Part shown: piece by piece, positions 1 to 5,058 of the stretch
Position numbering within the stretch: position 1 is the stretch's first letter
Layout of the letters: every line of letters begins with the position of its first letter
Assembly (NCBI GenBank): GCA_913053795.1
Contig: CAJXGZ010000183.1
Span: forward strand, 1-5,058
From: an uncultured Rhodospirillales bacterium
Lineage (GTDB): Bacteria > Pseudomonadota > Alphaproteobacteria > Rhodospirillales > 2-02-FULL-58-16
Direction: 5' to 3'
Length of the DNA: 5,058 nucleotides
The notes under the pieces: generated by a model
Databases searched by the model: none
What the model was told of the DNA's origin: nothing
What the model saw: only the letters and a program-made list of their open reading frames with translations
Made by a program: the position numbers and the translations under genes

Positions 1-647
1 AAGGCCCCTACGGCGACCACACCGGATATTACAACGCGGTGGAGCCTTTTCCGGTGTTCACCATCAGCGCCATCACCATGCGCAAAAATCCCATTTATCT
101 CTCCACCTTCACCGGCCGCCCCCCCGACGAGCCCTCGGTGCTGGGCGAAGCCCTCAACGAAGTGTTCATCCCCCTGCTCACCCAGCAGTTTCCAGAAATC
201 GTCGATTTCTGGCTGCCGCCGGAAGCTTGCTCGTACCGCATGGCCGTGGTCTCCATGAAGAAGGCCTATCCCGGCCACGCCAAGCGGGTGATGATGGGGG
301 TGTGGTCATACTTGCGCCAATTTATGTATACAAAATTCGTAATCGTCGTCGACGGCGACATCGACGCCCGGGACTGGAAGGACGTCATGTGGGCCGTCGC
401 CGCCAACGTCGACCCGGCCCGCGATCTGACGGTCATCGAAAACACCCCCATCGACTACCTGGACTTCGCCTCGCCCGAGCCCAGCTTGGGAAGCAAAATG
501 GGCCTGGACGCCACCACCAAAATACCGCCAGAGACCAAGCGTGATTGGGGAAAGAAGCTCCGTATGAGCGACGACGTCATCGAGGAAGTCAGCCGCAAAT
601 GGAAGGCCATGGGCCTTCCCGGCGACGGAAAGTCCATTTGGAAGTAG
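1..647 (+). CDS. ubiD: UbiD-family prenyl-FMN-dependent decarboxylase, C-terminal part (5' end outside window)
   Basis: Probably 3-octaprenyl-4-hydroxybenzoate carboxy-lyase of ubiquinone biosynthesis, which uses prenylated FMN made by UbiX. The frame is open from the window edge, so no start is visible. About 215 residues of a family usually near 490-510 are present. The first codons read GPYGDHTGYYN, the family's active-site segment; the D of GDH matches the second acidic catalytic residue. The catalytic Glu just before GPYGD would be encoded by the codon whose last two bases (aa) open the window. Further family blocks follow: RQFMYTKFVIVVDGDID, DPARDLTVIENTPIDYLDFA and GSKMGLDATTK, then a normal C-terminus and a TAG stop. 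No frameshift is seen. The family also contains other aromatic acid decarboxylases. The close fit to proteobacterial UbiD favours the ubiquinone role, but ubiX and other ubi genes are not in view. Confidence 0.93.
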   Translation, partial: GPYGDHTGYYNAVEPFPVFTISAITMRKNPIYLSTFTGRPPDEPSVLGEALNEVFIPLLTQQFPEIVDFWLPPEACSYRMAVVSMKKAYPGHAKRVMMGVWSYLRQFMYTKFVIVVDGDIDARDWKDVMWAVAANVDPARDLTVIENTPIDYLDFASPEPSLGSKMGLDATTKIPPETKRDWGKKLRMSDDVIEEVSRKWKAMGLPGDGKSIWK

Positions 648-694
648 GGGCTGTGCGCGGCGATGAGATGTTGATCGAACTGAAGAGAGCAATC

Positions 695-723
695 TTGTCC
701 CGGCCGCCGCCCTCATCTAAAGT
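695..723 (+). promoter_or_regulatory. Weak sigma70-like promoter candidate upstream of the CDGSH gene
   Basis: TTGTCC (695-700) and TAAAGT (718-723) each match four of six consensus bases and are separated by exactly 17 bases. They lie in the 140-base gap between the ubiD stop and the CDGSH start, the longest non-coding stretch in the window, where a promoter for the downstream genes would be expected. No terminator hairpin with a U-tract is evident after ubiD, so read-through from ubiD is equally possible. A match this weak can arise by chance. Confidence 0.25.
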
Positions 724-769
724 CGCTTTGTGGGGACGGGAAGAGGCCAACGTCCTGTTAACGATAGGC

Positions 770-777
770 AAAGGGGG
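770..777 (+). promoter_or_regulatory. Ribosome binding site of the CDGSH gene
   Basis: The purine run AAAGGGGG ends 10 bases before the ATG at 788. It lies too close to the in-frame ATG at 779 (one intervening base), so it favours 788 as the start. Confidence 0.5.
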
Positions 778-787
778 CATGTATTCC

Positions 788-1027
788 ATGGCGAATCCTG
801 AGAAGCCACGCAAGGAGCCTTACGCCGTCGAGGTGGAGACGGGCGAAGAGTATTACTGGTGCGATTGTGGATTGACCGCCAGCCCGCCCTGGTGCGACGG
901 CGCCCACAAGGGCACGCCCCATGAACCCATTATGTTCATCGCCAAGAAAACGGAGACGGTTTACCTCTGCGGCTGCGCCAAAAGCAAAAACAAACCTTAT
1001 TGCGACGGGACTCACCAAGAGCTGTGA
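788..1027 (+). CDS. Dual CDGSH-type iron-sulfur protein
   Basis: A 79-residue soluble protein with two copies of the CDGSH motif C-x-C-x2-(S/T)-x3-P-x-C-D-G-x-H: CDCGLTASPPWCDGAH at residues 25-40 and CGCAKSKNKPYCDGTH at 61-76. Each supplies a full 3Cys-1His ligand set (C25, C27, C36, H40 and C61, C63, C72, H76), so each should hold a redox-active 2Fe-2S cluster. The layout resembles the double-motif CISD3/MiNT class rather than mitoNEET: there is no membrane anchor, and the N-terminus is a short charged segment followed by the usual PYAVEVETGE strand. The cellular role of bacterial members is poorly defined; electron transfer or cluster handling is a family-level guess. The start at 788 is preferred for its ribosome binding site and family length. 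The frame is open upstream to 545, with an ATG at 668, but that extension does not look like the family. The stop overlaps the next gene's GTG. Confidence 0.93.
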   Translation: MANPEKPRKEPYAVEVETGEEYYWCDCGLTASPPWCDGAHKGTPHEPIMFIAKKTETVYLCGCAKSKNKPYCDGTHQEL

Positions 1028-1605
1028 TCATCATCAGGACTTTCCTCGCCGGGCTCTTCGCAGGACTGATCTTGGTCCTGGGCGCTTGCGATACGTTTTC
1101 AAGCGCCGTTCCGCCGCCGCCGTGTCCGCGCCCCGCCATTTACGCGGAAACAGCGAACGTCACGAAATTCCGTGAAGGACCGGGGCGGGATCTTATTGAC
1201 GTTGTCGCCGAGGGCAAGATCATTGGCTTCAGCGGCGGATGCAATTACGATTTCGACGAAGAAACGGGCGAGGGCGTTCTTACGGTGGAGATATCCGTGG
1301 ATTTCGAGGCGCACCGCGGTACAGCCAACAAGGACCGCAAGGCCAAGTTCGATTATTTCATCTCCGTCACCGATCAGAACCACAATGTGCTCAGCAAGGG
1401 AGTTTTCGATGTCGATATCGAATTCCCCGGAAACCGCACGCGCGCCGGCTATACGGATGACGATCCGCCGGTAAACCTGGAAATTCCATTGCAAAAAGGC
1501 CAAATCGGCGAGGATTTCAACATCCTTATCGGCTTCCAACTCTCCAATGACGAACTGACGTTCAACAGGCGCCAACGCAAAATCAGCGTTGGCCCAAGCA
1601 AGTGA
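1024..1605 (+). CDS. Putative lipoprotein of unknown function
   Basis: A 193-residue protein from the GTG at 1024, which overlaps the CDGSH stop by four bases (GTGA) and suggests translational coupling. The N-terminus is a lipoprotein signal peptide: a short n-region with Arg5, a hydrophobic stretch FLAGLFAGLILVL, and the lipobox LGAC with the acceptor Cys at residue 22. The residue after it is Asp, which in E. coli would keep a lipoprotein in the inner membrane; whether that holds here is unknown. A Pro-rich linker (SSAVPPPPCPRP) leads to a domain of alternating polar and hydrophobic residues that looks beta-rich, with blocks VTKFREGPGRDLIDV, FDYFISVTD and ILIGFQLSNDELTFNRRQ. Two further Cys (34 and 73) could form a disulfide. 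I recall similar uncharacterised alphaproteobacterial proteins but know no function. A TTG at 1000 would add eight residues and is less likely. gcvT follows after 16 bases. Confidence 0.85.
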   Translation: MIIIRTFLAGLFAGLILVLGACDTFSSAVPPPPCPRPAIYAETANVTKFREGPGRDLIDVVAEGKIIGFSGGCNYDFDEETGEGVLTVEISVDFEAHRGTANKDRKAKFDYFISVTDQNHNVLSKGVFDVDIEFPGNRTRAGYTDDDPPVNLEIPLQKGQIGEDFNILIGFQLSNDELTFNRRQRKISVGPSK

Positions 1606-1621
1606 TTAGCTGGAAATGATC

Positions 1622-2740
1622 ATGGCCGGCGCAAACAAGGATCAAACCCTTAAACGGACTCCGCTGGACGCCCTGCACCGCGAACTCGGCGCCAGGATGG
1701 TTCCCTTCGCCGGCTACGAAATGCCCGTGCAGTACACGGAAGGAATCATCGCCGAGCACCTGCATACGCGCAGCGAAGCGTCTTTTTTCGACGTCTCCCA
1801 CATGGGCCAGGCCATCTTGCGCGGCGGCGACGTGGCGGCGGCCTTGGAGACCCTGACGCCCGGCGATATCCAGGACCTGCCCGTGGGCAAGTCGCGCTAC
1901 GTGGTGCTCACCAACGAAGACGGCGGTATAATCGACGACCTGATCGTCACCAACCACGCCAATCACCTTCATCTGGTGGTTAACGCCGCCTGCAAGGATA
2001 GCGACTATGAGCTTTTGGCGTCAAAGCTGGAGGGACGCTGCACCCTGGAAGACCGCAAGGACCGGGCGCTTTTCGCCTTACAGGGACCGAAGGCGGCGGC
2101 GGTCATGGGGCGTATGGCGCCCGCGTGCCGTCATCTTTTGTTCATGACCACGGAGCCCTTGAAGGTGGCCGGCGCGCCCTGCCTGGTCAGCCGCACCGGC
2201 TACACCGGCGAAGACGGCTATGAAATTTCCGCTCCCGCCGAGGACGCGGAACACTTGGCGGGCCTGTTCCTGGAGGAGCCCGAGGTGAAGATGGCGGGCC
2301 TGGGCGCGCGCGATTCCCTGCGCATGGAGGCGGGACTGTGCCTCTATGGAAGCGACATTGACGAAACAACGACGCCGGTGGAGGCGGGCCTCACCTGGAC
2401 GATCTCCAAGCGCCGCCGCGCCGAGGGCGGGTTCCCGGGCGCCGGCGTCATCCTTCGCCAGATCAACGAAGGAGCCAAGCGCAAGCGCGTCGGCATCCGT
2501 CCCAAAGGCAAAATTCCGGCCCGCGCCCATACCCAGGTGACGGACGCCGGCGGCAATATTATCGGCGAGGTCACCAGCGGCGGCTACGGCCCAACCGTGG
2601 GCGGCCCCATCGCCATGGGCTATGTCGGGAAAGATCACGCCGAGCCCGGGGCCAAAATTAATCTAATTGTTCGCGGCAAGGCGTTGCCGGGGCGCATTGA
2701 AAAACTGCCTTTCGTCGTGCGTCGATATGTAACTAGATAG
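1622..2740 (+). CDS. gcvT: Glycine cleavage system T protein (aminomethyltransferase)
   Basis: GcvT takes the aminomethyl group carried by lipoyl-GcvH, releases ammonia and makes 5,10-methylenetetrahydrofolate. At 372 residues it has the normal family length. Visible family blocks are TPLDALHRELGARMVPFAGY near the N-terminus; FFDVSHMGQ at 55-63; GGIIDDLIV at 101-109, whose Asp pair includes the catalytic Asp; GYTGEDGYEI at 173-182; GLGARDSLRMEAGLCLYGSD at 206-225 and TPVEAGLTW at 231-239, which line the folate site; and the C-terminal barrel with GEVTSGGYGPTVGGPIAMGY. All look intact. The ATG at 1622 is chosen because a weak GGA at 1612-1614 sits seven bases before it; an in-frame ATG at 1616 would add two residues but leaves almost no spacing. 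gcvH begins 10 bases downstream. No glycine riboswitch fits in the 16-base gap upstream, so transcription probably comes from further upstream or from inside the lipoprotein gene. Confidence 0.97.
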   Translation: MAGANKDQTLKRTPLDALHRELGARMVPFAGYEMPVQYTEGIIAEHLHTRSEASFFDVSHMGQAILRGGDVAAALETLTPGDIQDLPVGKSRYVVLTNEDGGIIDDLIVTNHANHLHLVVNAACKDSDYELLASKLEGRCTLEDRKDRALFALQGPKAAAVMGRMAPACRHLLFMTTEPLKVAGAPCLVSRTGYTGEDGYEISAPAEDAEHLAGLFLEEPEVKMAGLGARDSLRMEAGLCLYGSDIDETTTPVEAGLTWTISKRRRAEGGFPGAGVILRQINEGAKRKRVGIRPKGKIPARAHTQVTDAGGNIIGEVTSGGYGPTVGGPIAMGYVGKDHAEPGAKINLIVRGKALPGRIEKLPFVVRRYVTR

Positions 2741-2744
2741 GTGG
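2739..2744 (+). promoter_or_regulatory. Ribosome binding site of gcvH
   Basis: AGGTGG differs by one base from the AGGAGG consensus and lies six bases before the gcvH ATG, overlapping the gcvT stop codon. It is the clearest translation signal between gcvT and gcvH and fixes the gcvH start. Confidence 0.6.
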
Positions 2745-2750
2745 GGAGAC

Positions 2751-3125
2751 ATGACAACGAAATACACCAGCGAGCATGAATGGATCAGCGTCGAAGGGGA
2801 CGTTGGGACCGTCGGCGTCACCGATTTCGCCCAGCACCAGCTCGGCGACATCGTTTTCGTGGAATTGCCCGAGGCGGGCAAACCCCTGAATAAGGGCGAG
2901 CAGGCCGCGGTGATCGAGTCCGTCAAGGCGGCCAGCGAAGTCTACGCGCCCGTTGGCGGCGAGGTGATCGAAGTCAACCAGCCGCTTGAGGATGAGCCCG
3001 GCAAGGTCAACGACGACGCCATCGGCGAAGGCTGGTTTTTCAAGCTGAAGATCGCCGACGCGCAAGAGTTGGACGGCCTCATGGATGACGGCGCCTACAA
3101 GGATTACGTTAAAGGACTCGAGTAG
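2751..3125 (+). CDS. gcvH: Glycine cleavage system H protein (lipoyl carrier)
   Basis: GcvH is the small carrier whose lipoyl arm shuttles the aminomethyl group from the P protein to GcvT and is then reoxidised by the L protein. The 124 residues cover the whole family length. It starts with the typical YTSEHEWI, followed by VGVTDFAQHQLGDIVFVELP. The lipoylation motif ESVKAASEVYAPVGGE has its modified Lys at residue 59 (codon 2925-2927). The later block GKVNDDAIGEGWFFKL and the C-terminal helix are normal. It lies 10 bases after gcvT and 6 bases before gcvPA, consistent with one operon. A lipoyl ligase or LipA/LipB, needed for its activation, is not in the window. Confidence 0.98.
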   Translation: MTTKYTSEHEWISVEGDVGTVGVTDFAQHQLGDIVFVELPEAGKPLNKGEQAAVIESVKAASEVYAPVGGEVIEVNQPLEDEPGKVNDDAIGEGWFFKLKIADAQELDGLMDDGAYKDYVKGLE

Positions 3126-3131
3126 TCTCCC

Positions 3132-4484
3132 ATGCGTTACCTGCCGCTTACCGACAACGACCGCCAAAAAATGCTGTCCGCCATCGGCGTCGGCTGCGTC
3201 GGCGACCTGTTCATCGACGTTCCGAAAAAGGCGCGCATGGCCTCTCCTTTGGATTTGCCCGAACACATGGGCGAAATGGAAGTGGAGCGCCTCTTCAACG
3301 ATTTGGCCATGAAGAATTTGAGCGTCTCTTGCGCCCCTTCCTTTCTTGGCGCCGGCGCCTATAGCCACCATGTTCCGTCCCTGGTGGATCACCTGGTCCA
3401 GCGCGGCGAATTCCTCACCGCCTATACGCCCTATCAGCCGGAAATTTCACAAGGCACGCTTCAGTGCATGTTCGAGTTCCAGACCCAGGCGGCTTTGATC
3501 ACCGGCATGGATGTGGCCAACGCCTCCATGTACGACGGCGCCACCGCAACGAGCGAAGCGGTGATGATGGCCGGGCGCGCCGCCAAGCGGAGCAAAGCCG
3601 TGCTTTCGGGCGGGCTGCATCCCCATTACCGGGACGTCGCCGCCACCTCGGCGCGCTTCGCCGGATCGGAGGTTGTGGCCGCCGCGCCCGATTTTCCCAA
3701 CCGCCAAGACGAGGAAAATCTGGCCCAACTGATCGACGGGGAAACGGCGTGCGTGGTTATGCAAAACCCCGACGTTTTCGGCCGCCTGCACGATATGAGC
3801 GCCATCGCCGAGGCCTGCCATGAGGCCGGAGCCTTGCTGGTGGCGGTGGTCACCGAGGCGGTCTCCCTCGGGGCCCTCAAGCCGCCCGGCGAAATGGGCG
3901 CCGACATCGTCGCTTGCGAGGGCCAGTCCTTGGGCAATTCCCTGAATTTCGGCGGCCCCACGGTGGGTCTTTTGTCGGCGCGCCAAAAGTTTTTGCGGCA
4001 AATGCCGGGACGCCTGGTGGGCGAGACCGTGGATGTCGACGGCCAGCGCGGCTTCGTGCTGACCCTTTCGACCCGCGAGCAGCATATCCGCAGGGAAAAG
4101 GCCACCAGCAACATCTGCACCAATTCGGGCCTGTGCGCCTTGGCTTTCTCCATCCACTTGACGCAACTGGGCGAAGCGGGGTTCGCCAAGCTGGCGCGGC
4201 TTAATCACAAGGCGGCCCTGACCCTTGCCAAAAAACTCGACGCCGTCAAAGGCGCAGAAGTTCTGAACGCAACGTTCTTCAATGAATTCACCGTGCGCCT
4301 GTCCAAACCGGCGGCGCCGGTCGTCAGCGCCCTGGCCGAAAAGGGGATTCTCGGCGGCGTTCCCCTCTCGCGCCTCTATCCCGGCGACGCCCATATGGAG
4401 CCGCTCTTGCTGGTGGCGGCGACGGAGACGGCGACAGAGGAAGGGATGGACGCCTTCGCCGGCGCCTTGGAGGATTTGCTGTGA
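3132..4484 (+). CDS. gcvPA: Glycine dehydrogenase (decarboxylating) subunit 1
   Basis: This is the N-terminal half of the two-subunit P protein. With GcvPB it forms the PLP enzyme that decarboxylates glycine and loads the aminomethyl group onto GcvH. At 450 residues it is full length for the subunit. It begins with the usual MRYLPLTDNDRQKML. Family blocks include FLGAGAYSHHVP (71-82), AYTPYQPEISQGTLQ (97-111), NASMYDGATATSEA (130-143), CEGQSLGN (252-259), FGGPTVGLL (263-271) and LSTREQHIRREKATSNICTN (302-321). This subunit does not carry the PLP-binding Lys, which belongs to GcvPB. The ATG is six bases after the gcvH stop. The nearest purine run, AAAGGA at 3111-3116, is 15 bases away, so initiation may depend on coupling to gcvH. 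The stop overlaps the gcvPB GTG by four bases, which fits equal production of the two subunits. Confidence 0.97.
   Translation: MRYLPLTDNDRQKMLSAIGVGCVGDLFIDVPKKARMASPLDLPEHMGEMEVERLFNDLAMKNLSVSCAPSFLGAGAYSHHVPSLVDHLVQRGEFLTAYTPYQPEISQGTLQCMFEFQTQAALITGMDVANASMYDGATATSEAVMMAGRAAKRSKAVLSGGLHPHYRDVAATSARFAGSEVVAAAPDFPNRQDEENLAQLIDGETACVVMQNPDVFGRLHDMSAIAEACHEAGALLVAVVTEAVSLGALKPPGEMGADIVACEGQSLGNSLNFGGPTVGLLSARQKFLRQMPGRLVGETVDVDGQRGFVLTLSTREQHIRREKATSNICTNSGLCALAFSIHLTQLGEAGFAKLARLNHKAALTLAKKLDAVKGAEVLNATFFNEFTVRLSKPAAPVVSALAEKGILGGVPLSRLYPGDAHMEPLLLVAATETATEEGMDAFAGALEDLL
4469..4473 (+). promoter_or_regulatory. Ribosome binding site of gcvPB
   Basis: GGAGG inside the end of gcvPA lies seven bases before the GTG at 4481. 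It is the best Shine-Dalgarno match in the window and decides the non-ATG start of gcvPB. Confidence 0.75.
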
Positions 4485-4975
4485 GTCCCCCCATTACCAA
4501 GAATCGGGGCCTGCAACTGGAGGAGCCGCTGATCTTCGAGCAGGATTCGCCCGGCGCCTCGGGCGTTGATTTGCCCGATATTTCCTTAAAACAAGACCGC
4601 TTGGGCGGCTTGGTGCGCACCGGCGCCATTGGCTTGCCGGGACTGTCCGAGCCCCAGGTCATGCGCCACTACCTCAGACTGAGCCAGAAGAACTATTCCA
4701 TCGACGCAGGCTTCTATCCGCTGGGCTCGTGCACCATGAAGCACAATCCCCGGCTCAACGAGAAATTGGCGCGCCTGCCCGGCTTCGCCAATTTGCACCC
4801 CCTTCAGCCCGAGGAGACCGCGCAAGGGGCGCTGGAGGTCATGGAGCTTACCGCCCATTGGCTCAAGGTTCTCACCGGCATGCCGGCCATTACCCTGTCC
4901 CCCGCCGCCGGCGCCCATGGCGAGTTGGCGGCGCTGCTCGTCGCTGCCGCCTATTTCCGCGACCTTGGCGAAGAT
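4481..4975 (+). CDS. gcvPB: Glycine dehydrogenase (decarboxylating) subunit 2, N-terminal part, cut by an inverted junction
   Basis: This is the PLP-carrying half of the P protein, partner of GcvPA. The GTG start overlaps the gcvPA stop (GTGA) and has a strong ribosome binding site. About 164 residues are clearly GcvPB, out of roughly 480-520 in the family. Visible blocks are RGLQLEEPLIFE (9-20), GAIGLPGLSEPQVMRHY (48-64), FYPLGSCTMKHNPRLNEKLA (78-97), GFANLHPLQPEE (101-112) and LTGMPAITLSPAAGAHGEL (131-149). After GELAALLVAAAYFRDLGE the family continues with a VLIPDSAHGTNPA-like segment. Here the frame instead reads DRITQLAKGQGQHPHQ and stays open to the window end without any family resemblance. 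The PLP Lys region is therefore absent. The break coincides with - strand transporter coding. The N-terminal part is certain; the end coordinate is approximate. Confidence 0.93.
4955..4975. other. Inverted junction between gcvPB and an Atm1-type transporter fragment (probable chimera)
   Basis: Left of this interval the + strand codes for GcvPB; right of it the - strand codes for an ABC transporter membrane domain. Neither homology continues across. Plus-strand GcvPB resemblance fades after GE (to 4972), and minus-strand transporter resemblance fades after FAKV (to 4961). About a dozen bases could thus belong to either side, as expected if a short shared sequence joined them. An amplification or assembly chimera near a contig end, or a genuine inversion breakpoint, would look the same. 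Confidence 0.7.
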
Positions 4976-5058
4976 CGCATCACGCAGCTCGCCAAAGGCC
5001 AAGGTCAGCACCCGCACCAGCCCGTAGGCGACGAGGAGGCCGATCGGCACCGCGATGA
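4958..5058 (-). CDS. Atm1/HMT1-type ABC transporter (permease-ATPase), short internal fragment
   Basis: Reading the - strand from the window end gives about 32 residues, including IAVPIGLLVAYGLVRVL and then FGELRDAIFAKV. This matches the second transmembrane region and following cytoplasmic helix of Atm1-like half-transporters, where a hydrophobic LAYxxxR segment is followed by xLRxxxFxxV. Such transporters export glutathione-linked or heavy-metal substrates and carry a C-terminal ATPase domain, none of which is in view. The frame is open at the window end and has no true start here. Further left it runs on without a stop as the antisense of gcvPB, but with no transporter resemblance: the expected Gln/Glu-Arg-Ala continuation is replaced by EIGGSDEQ. 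The family call rests on remembered sequences and a short stretch, so the exact subfamily is uncertain. Confidence 0.65.

Noticed and set aside
308..345. AT-rich patch inside ubiD, considered as a sign of insertion or an internal promoter
   Set aside because: It encodes YLRQFMYTKFVIVV, a conserved UbiD segment rich in Tyr, Phe, Met and Lys, and the amino acids explain the base composition.
648..787. Possible glycine riboswitch ahead of the downstream genes
   Set aside because: I could not find the conserved aptamer segments or the paired stems of a glycine aptamer; only a weak promoter-like pair and a ribosome binding site are visible.
2078..2638. - strand open frame of about 186 codons opposite gcvT
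   Set aside because: It is antisense to intact gcvT, low in sequence complexity (Ala/Gly/Arg) and without recognisable motifs.
2733..3392. - strand open frame spanning gcvH and the start of gcvPA
   Set aside because: It crosses two well-supported + strand genes and their ribosome binding region; its composition is that of an antisense shadow.
3447..4394. Long - strand open frame of about 315 codons opposite gcvPA
   Set aside because: It lies entirely antisense to a convincing full-length gcvPA, has the Gly/Ala/Arg/His-rich composition typical of antisense frames in high-GC DNA, and shows no domain I recognise.
4586..4957. Leftward extension of the - strand transporter frame to 4586
   Set aside because: Although the frame stays open, the residues after FAKV do not resemble an ABC transporter, and the opposite strand is clear GcvPB.
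1..5058. CRISPR array, tRNA or rRNA, insertion sequence, attachment site or defence system
   Set aside because: No spaced direct repeats, terminal inverted repeats, transposase motifs or structural RNA signatures were seen; the window is nearly all accounted for by metabolic genes.

Overview
The window is high-GC, densely packed bacterial DNA with almost everything on the + strand. It looks alphaproteobacterial, probably Rhodospirillales-like. The reasons are the split glycine decarboxylase (separate gcvPA and gcvPB) in the order gcvT-gcvH-gcvPA-gcvPB, the sequence character of the UbiD and Gcv proteins, and a small lipoprotein of a type I recall from that group. This placement is inference from remembered families, not from a search.

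Layout: (1) 1-647 is the C-terminal part of a UbiD-type prenyl-FMN-dependent decarboxylase, cut by the window edge just at its catalytic motif. (2) 648-787 is a 140-base gap with one weak promoter-like pair and a ribosome binding site. (3) 788-1027 is a 79-residue protein with two perfect CDGSH iron-sulfur motifs. (4) 1024-1605 is a lipoprotein of unknown function whose GTG start overlaps the CDGSH stop. (5) 1622-4484 holds gcvT, gcvH and gcvPA, closely spaced. (6) gcvPB starts at 4481, overlapping the gcvPA stop, and is intact to about 4972.

The Gcv proteins form the glycine cleavage system. GcvPA/GcvPB decarboxylates glycine and passes the aminomethyl group to the lipoyl arm of GcvH; GcvT releases ammonia and makes 5,10-methylenetetrahydrofolate. 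The L protein (lipoamide dehydrogenase) is not in the window. Spacing of 16 bases or less, or overlap, from 788 to 4484 suggests that the CDGSH and lipoprotein genes could be co-transcribed with gcv.

The most notable feature is at the right end. At about 4958-4975 the GcvPB homology stops, and the last ~95 bases instead encode, on the - strand, a piece of the transmembrane domain of an Atm1/HMT1-type ABC transporter. Two unrelated genes are joined head to head, each cut mid-domain. A chimeric read, amplification or assembly artefact at a contig end is the likeliest explanation; a real inversion is the alternative. I see no new defence, mobile or RNA-based system here: apart from this junction and the unknown lipoprotein, the region is ordinary metabolic DNA.
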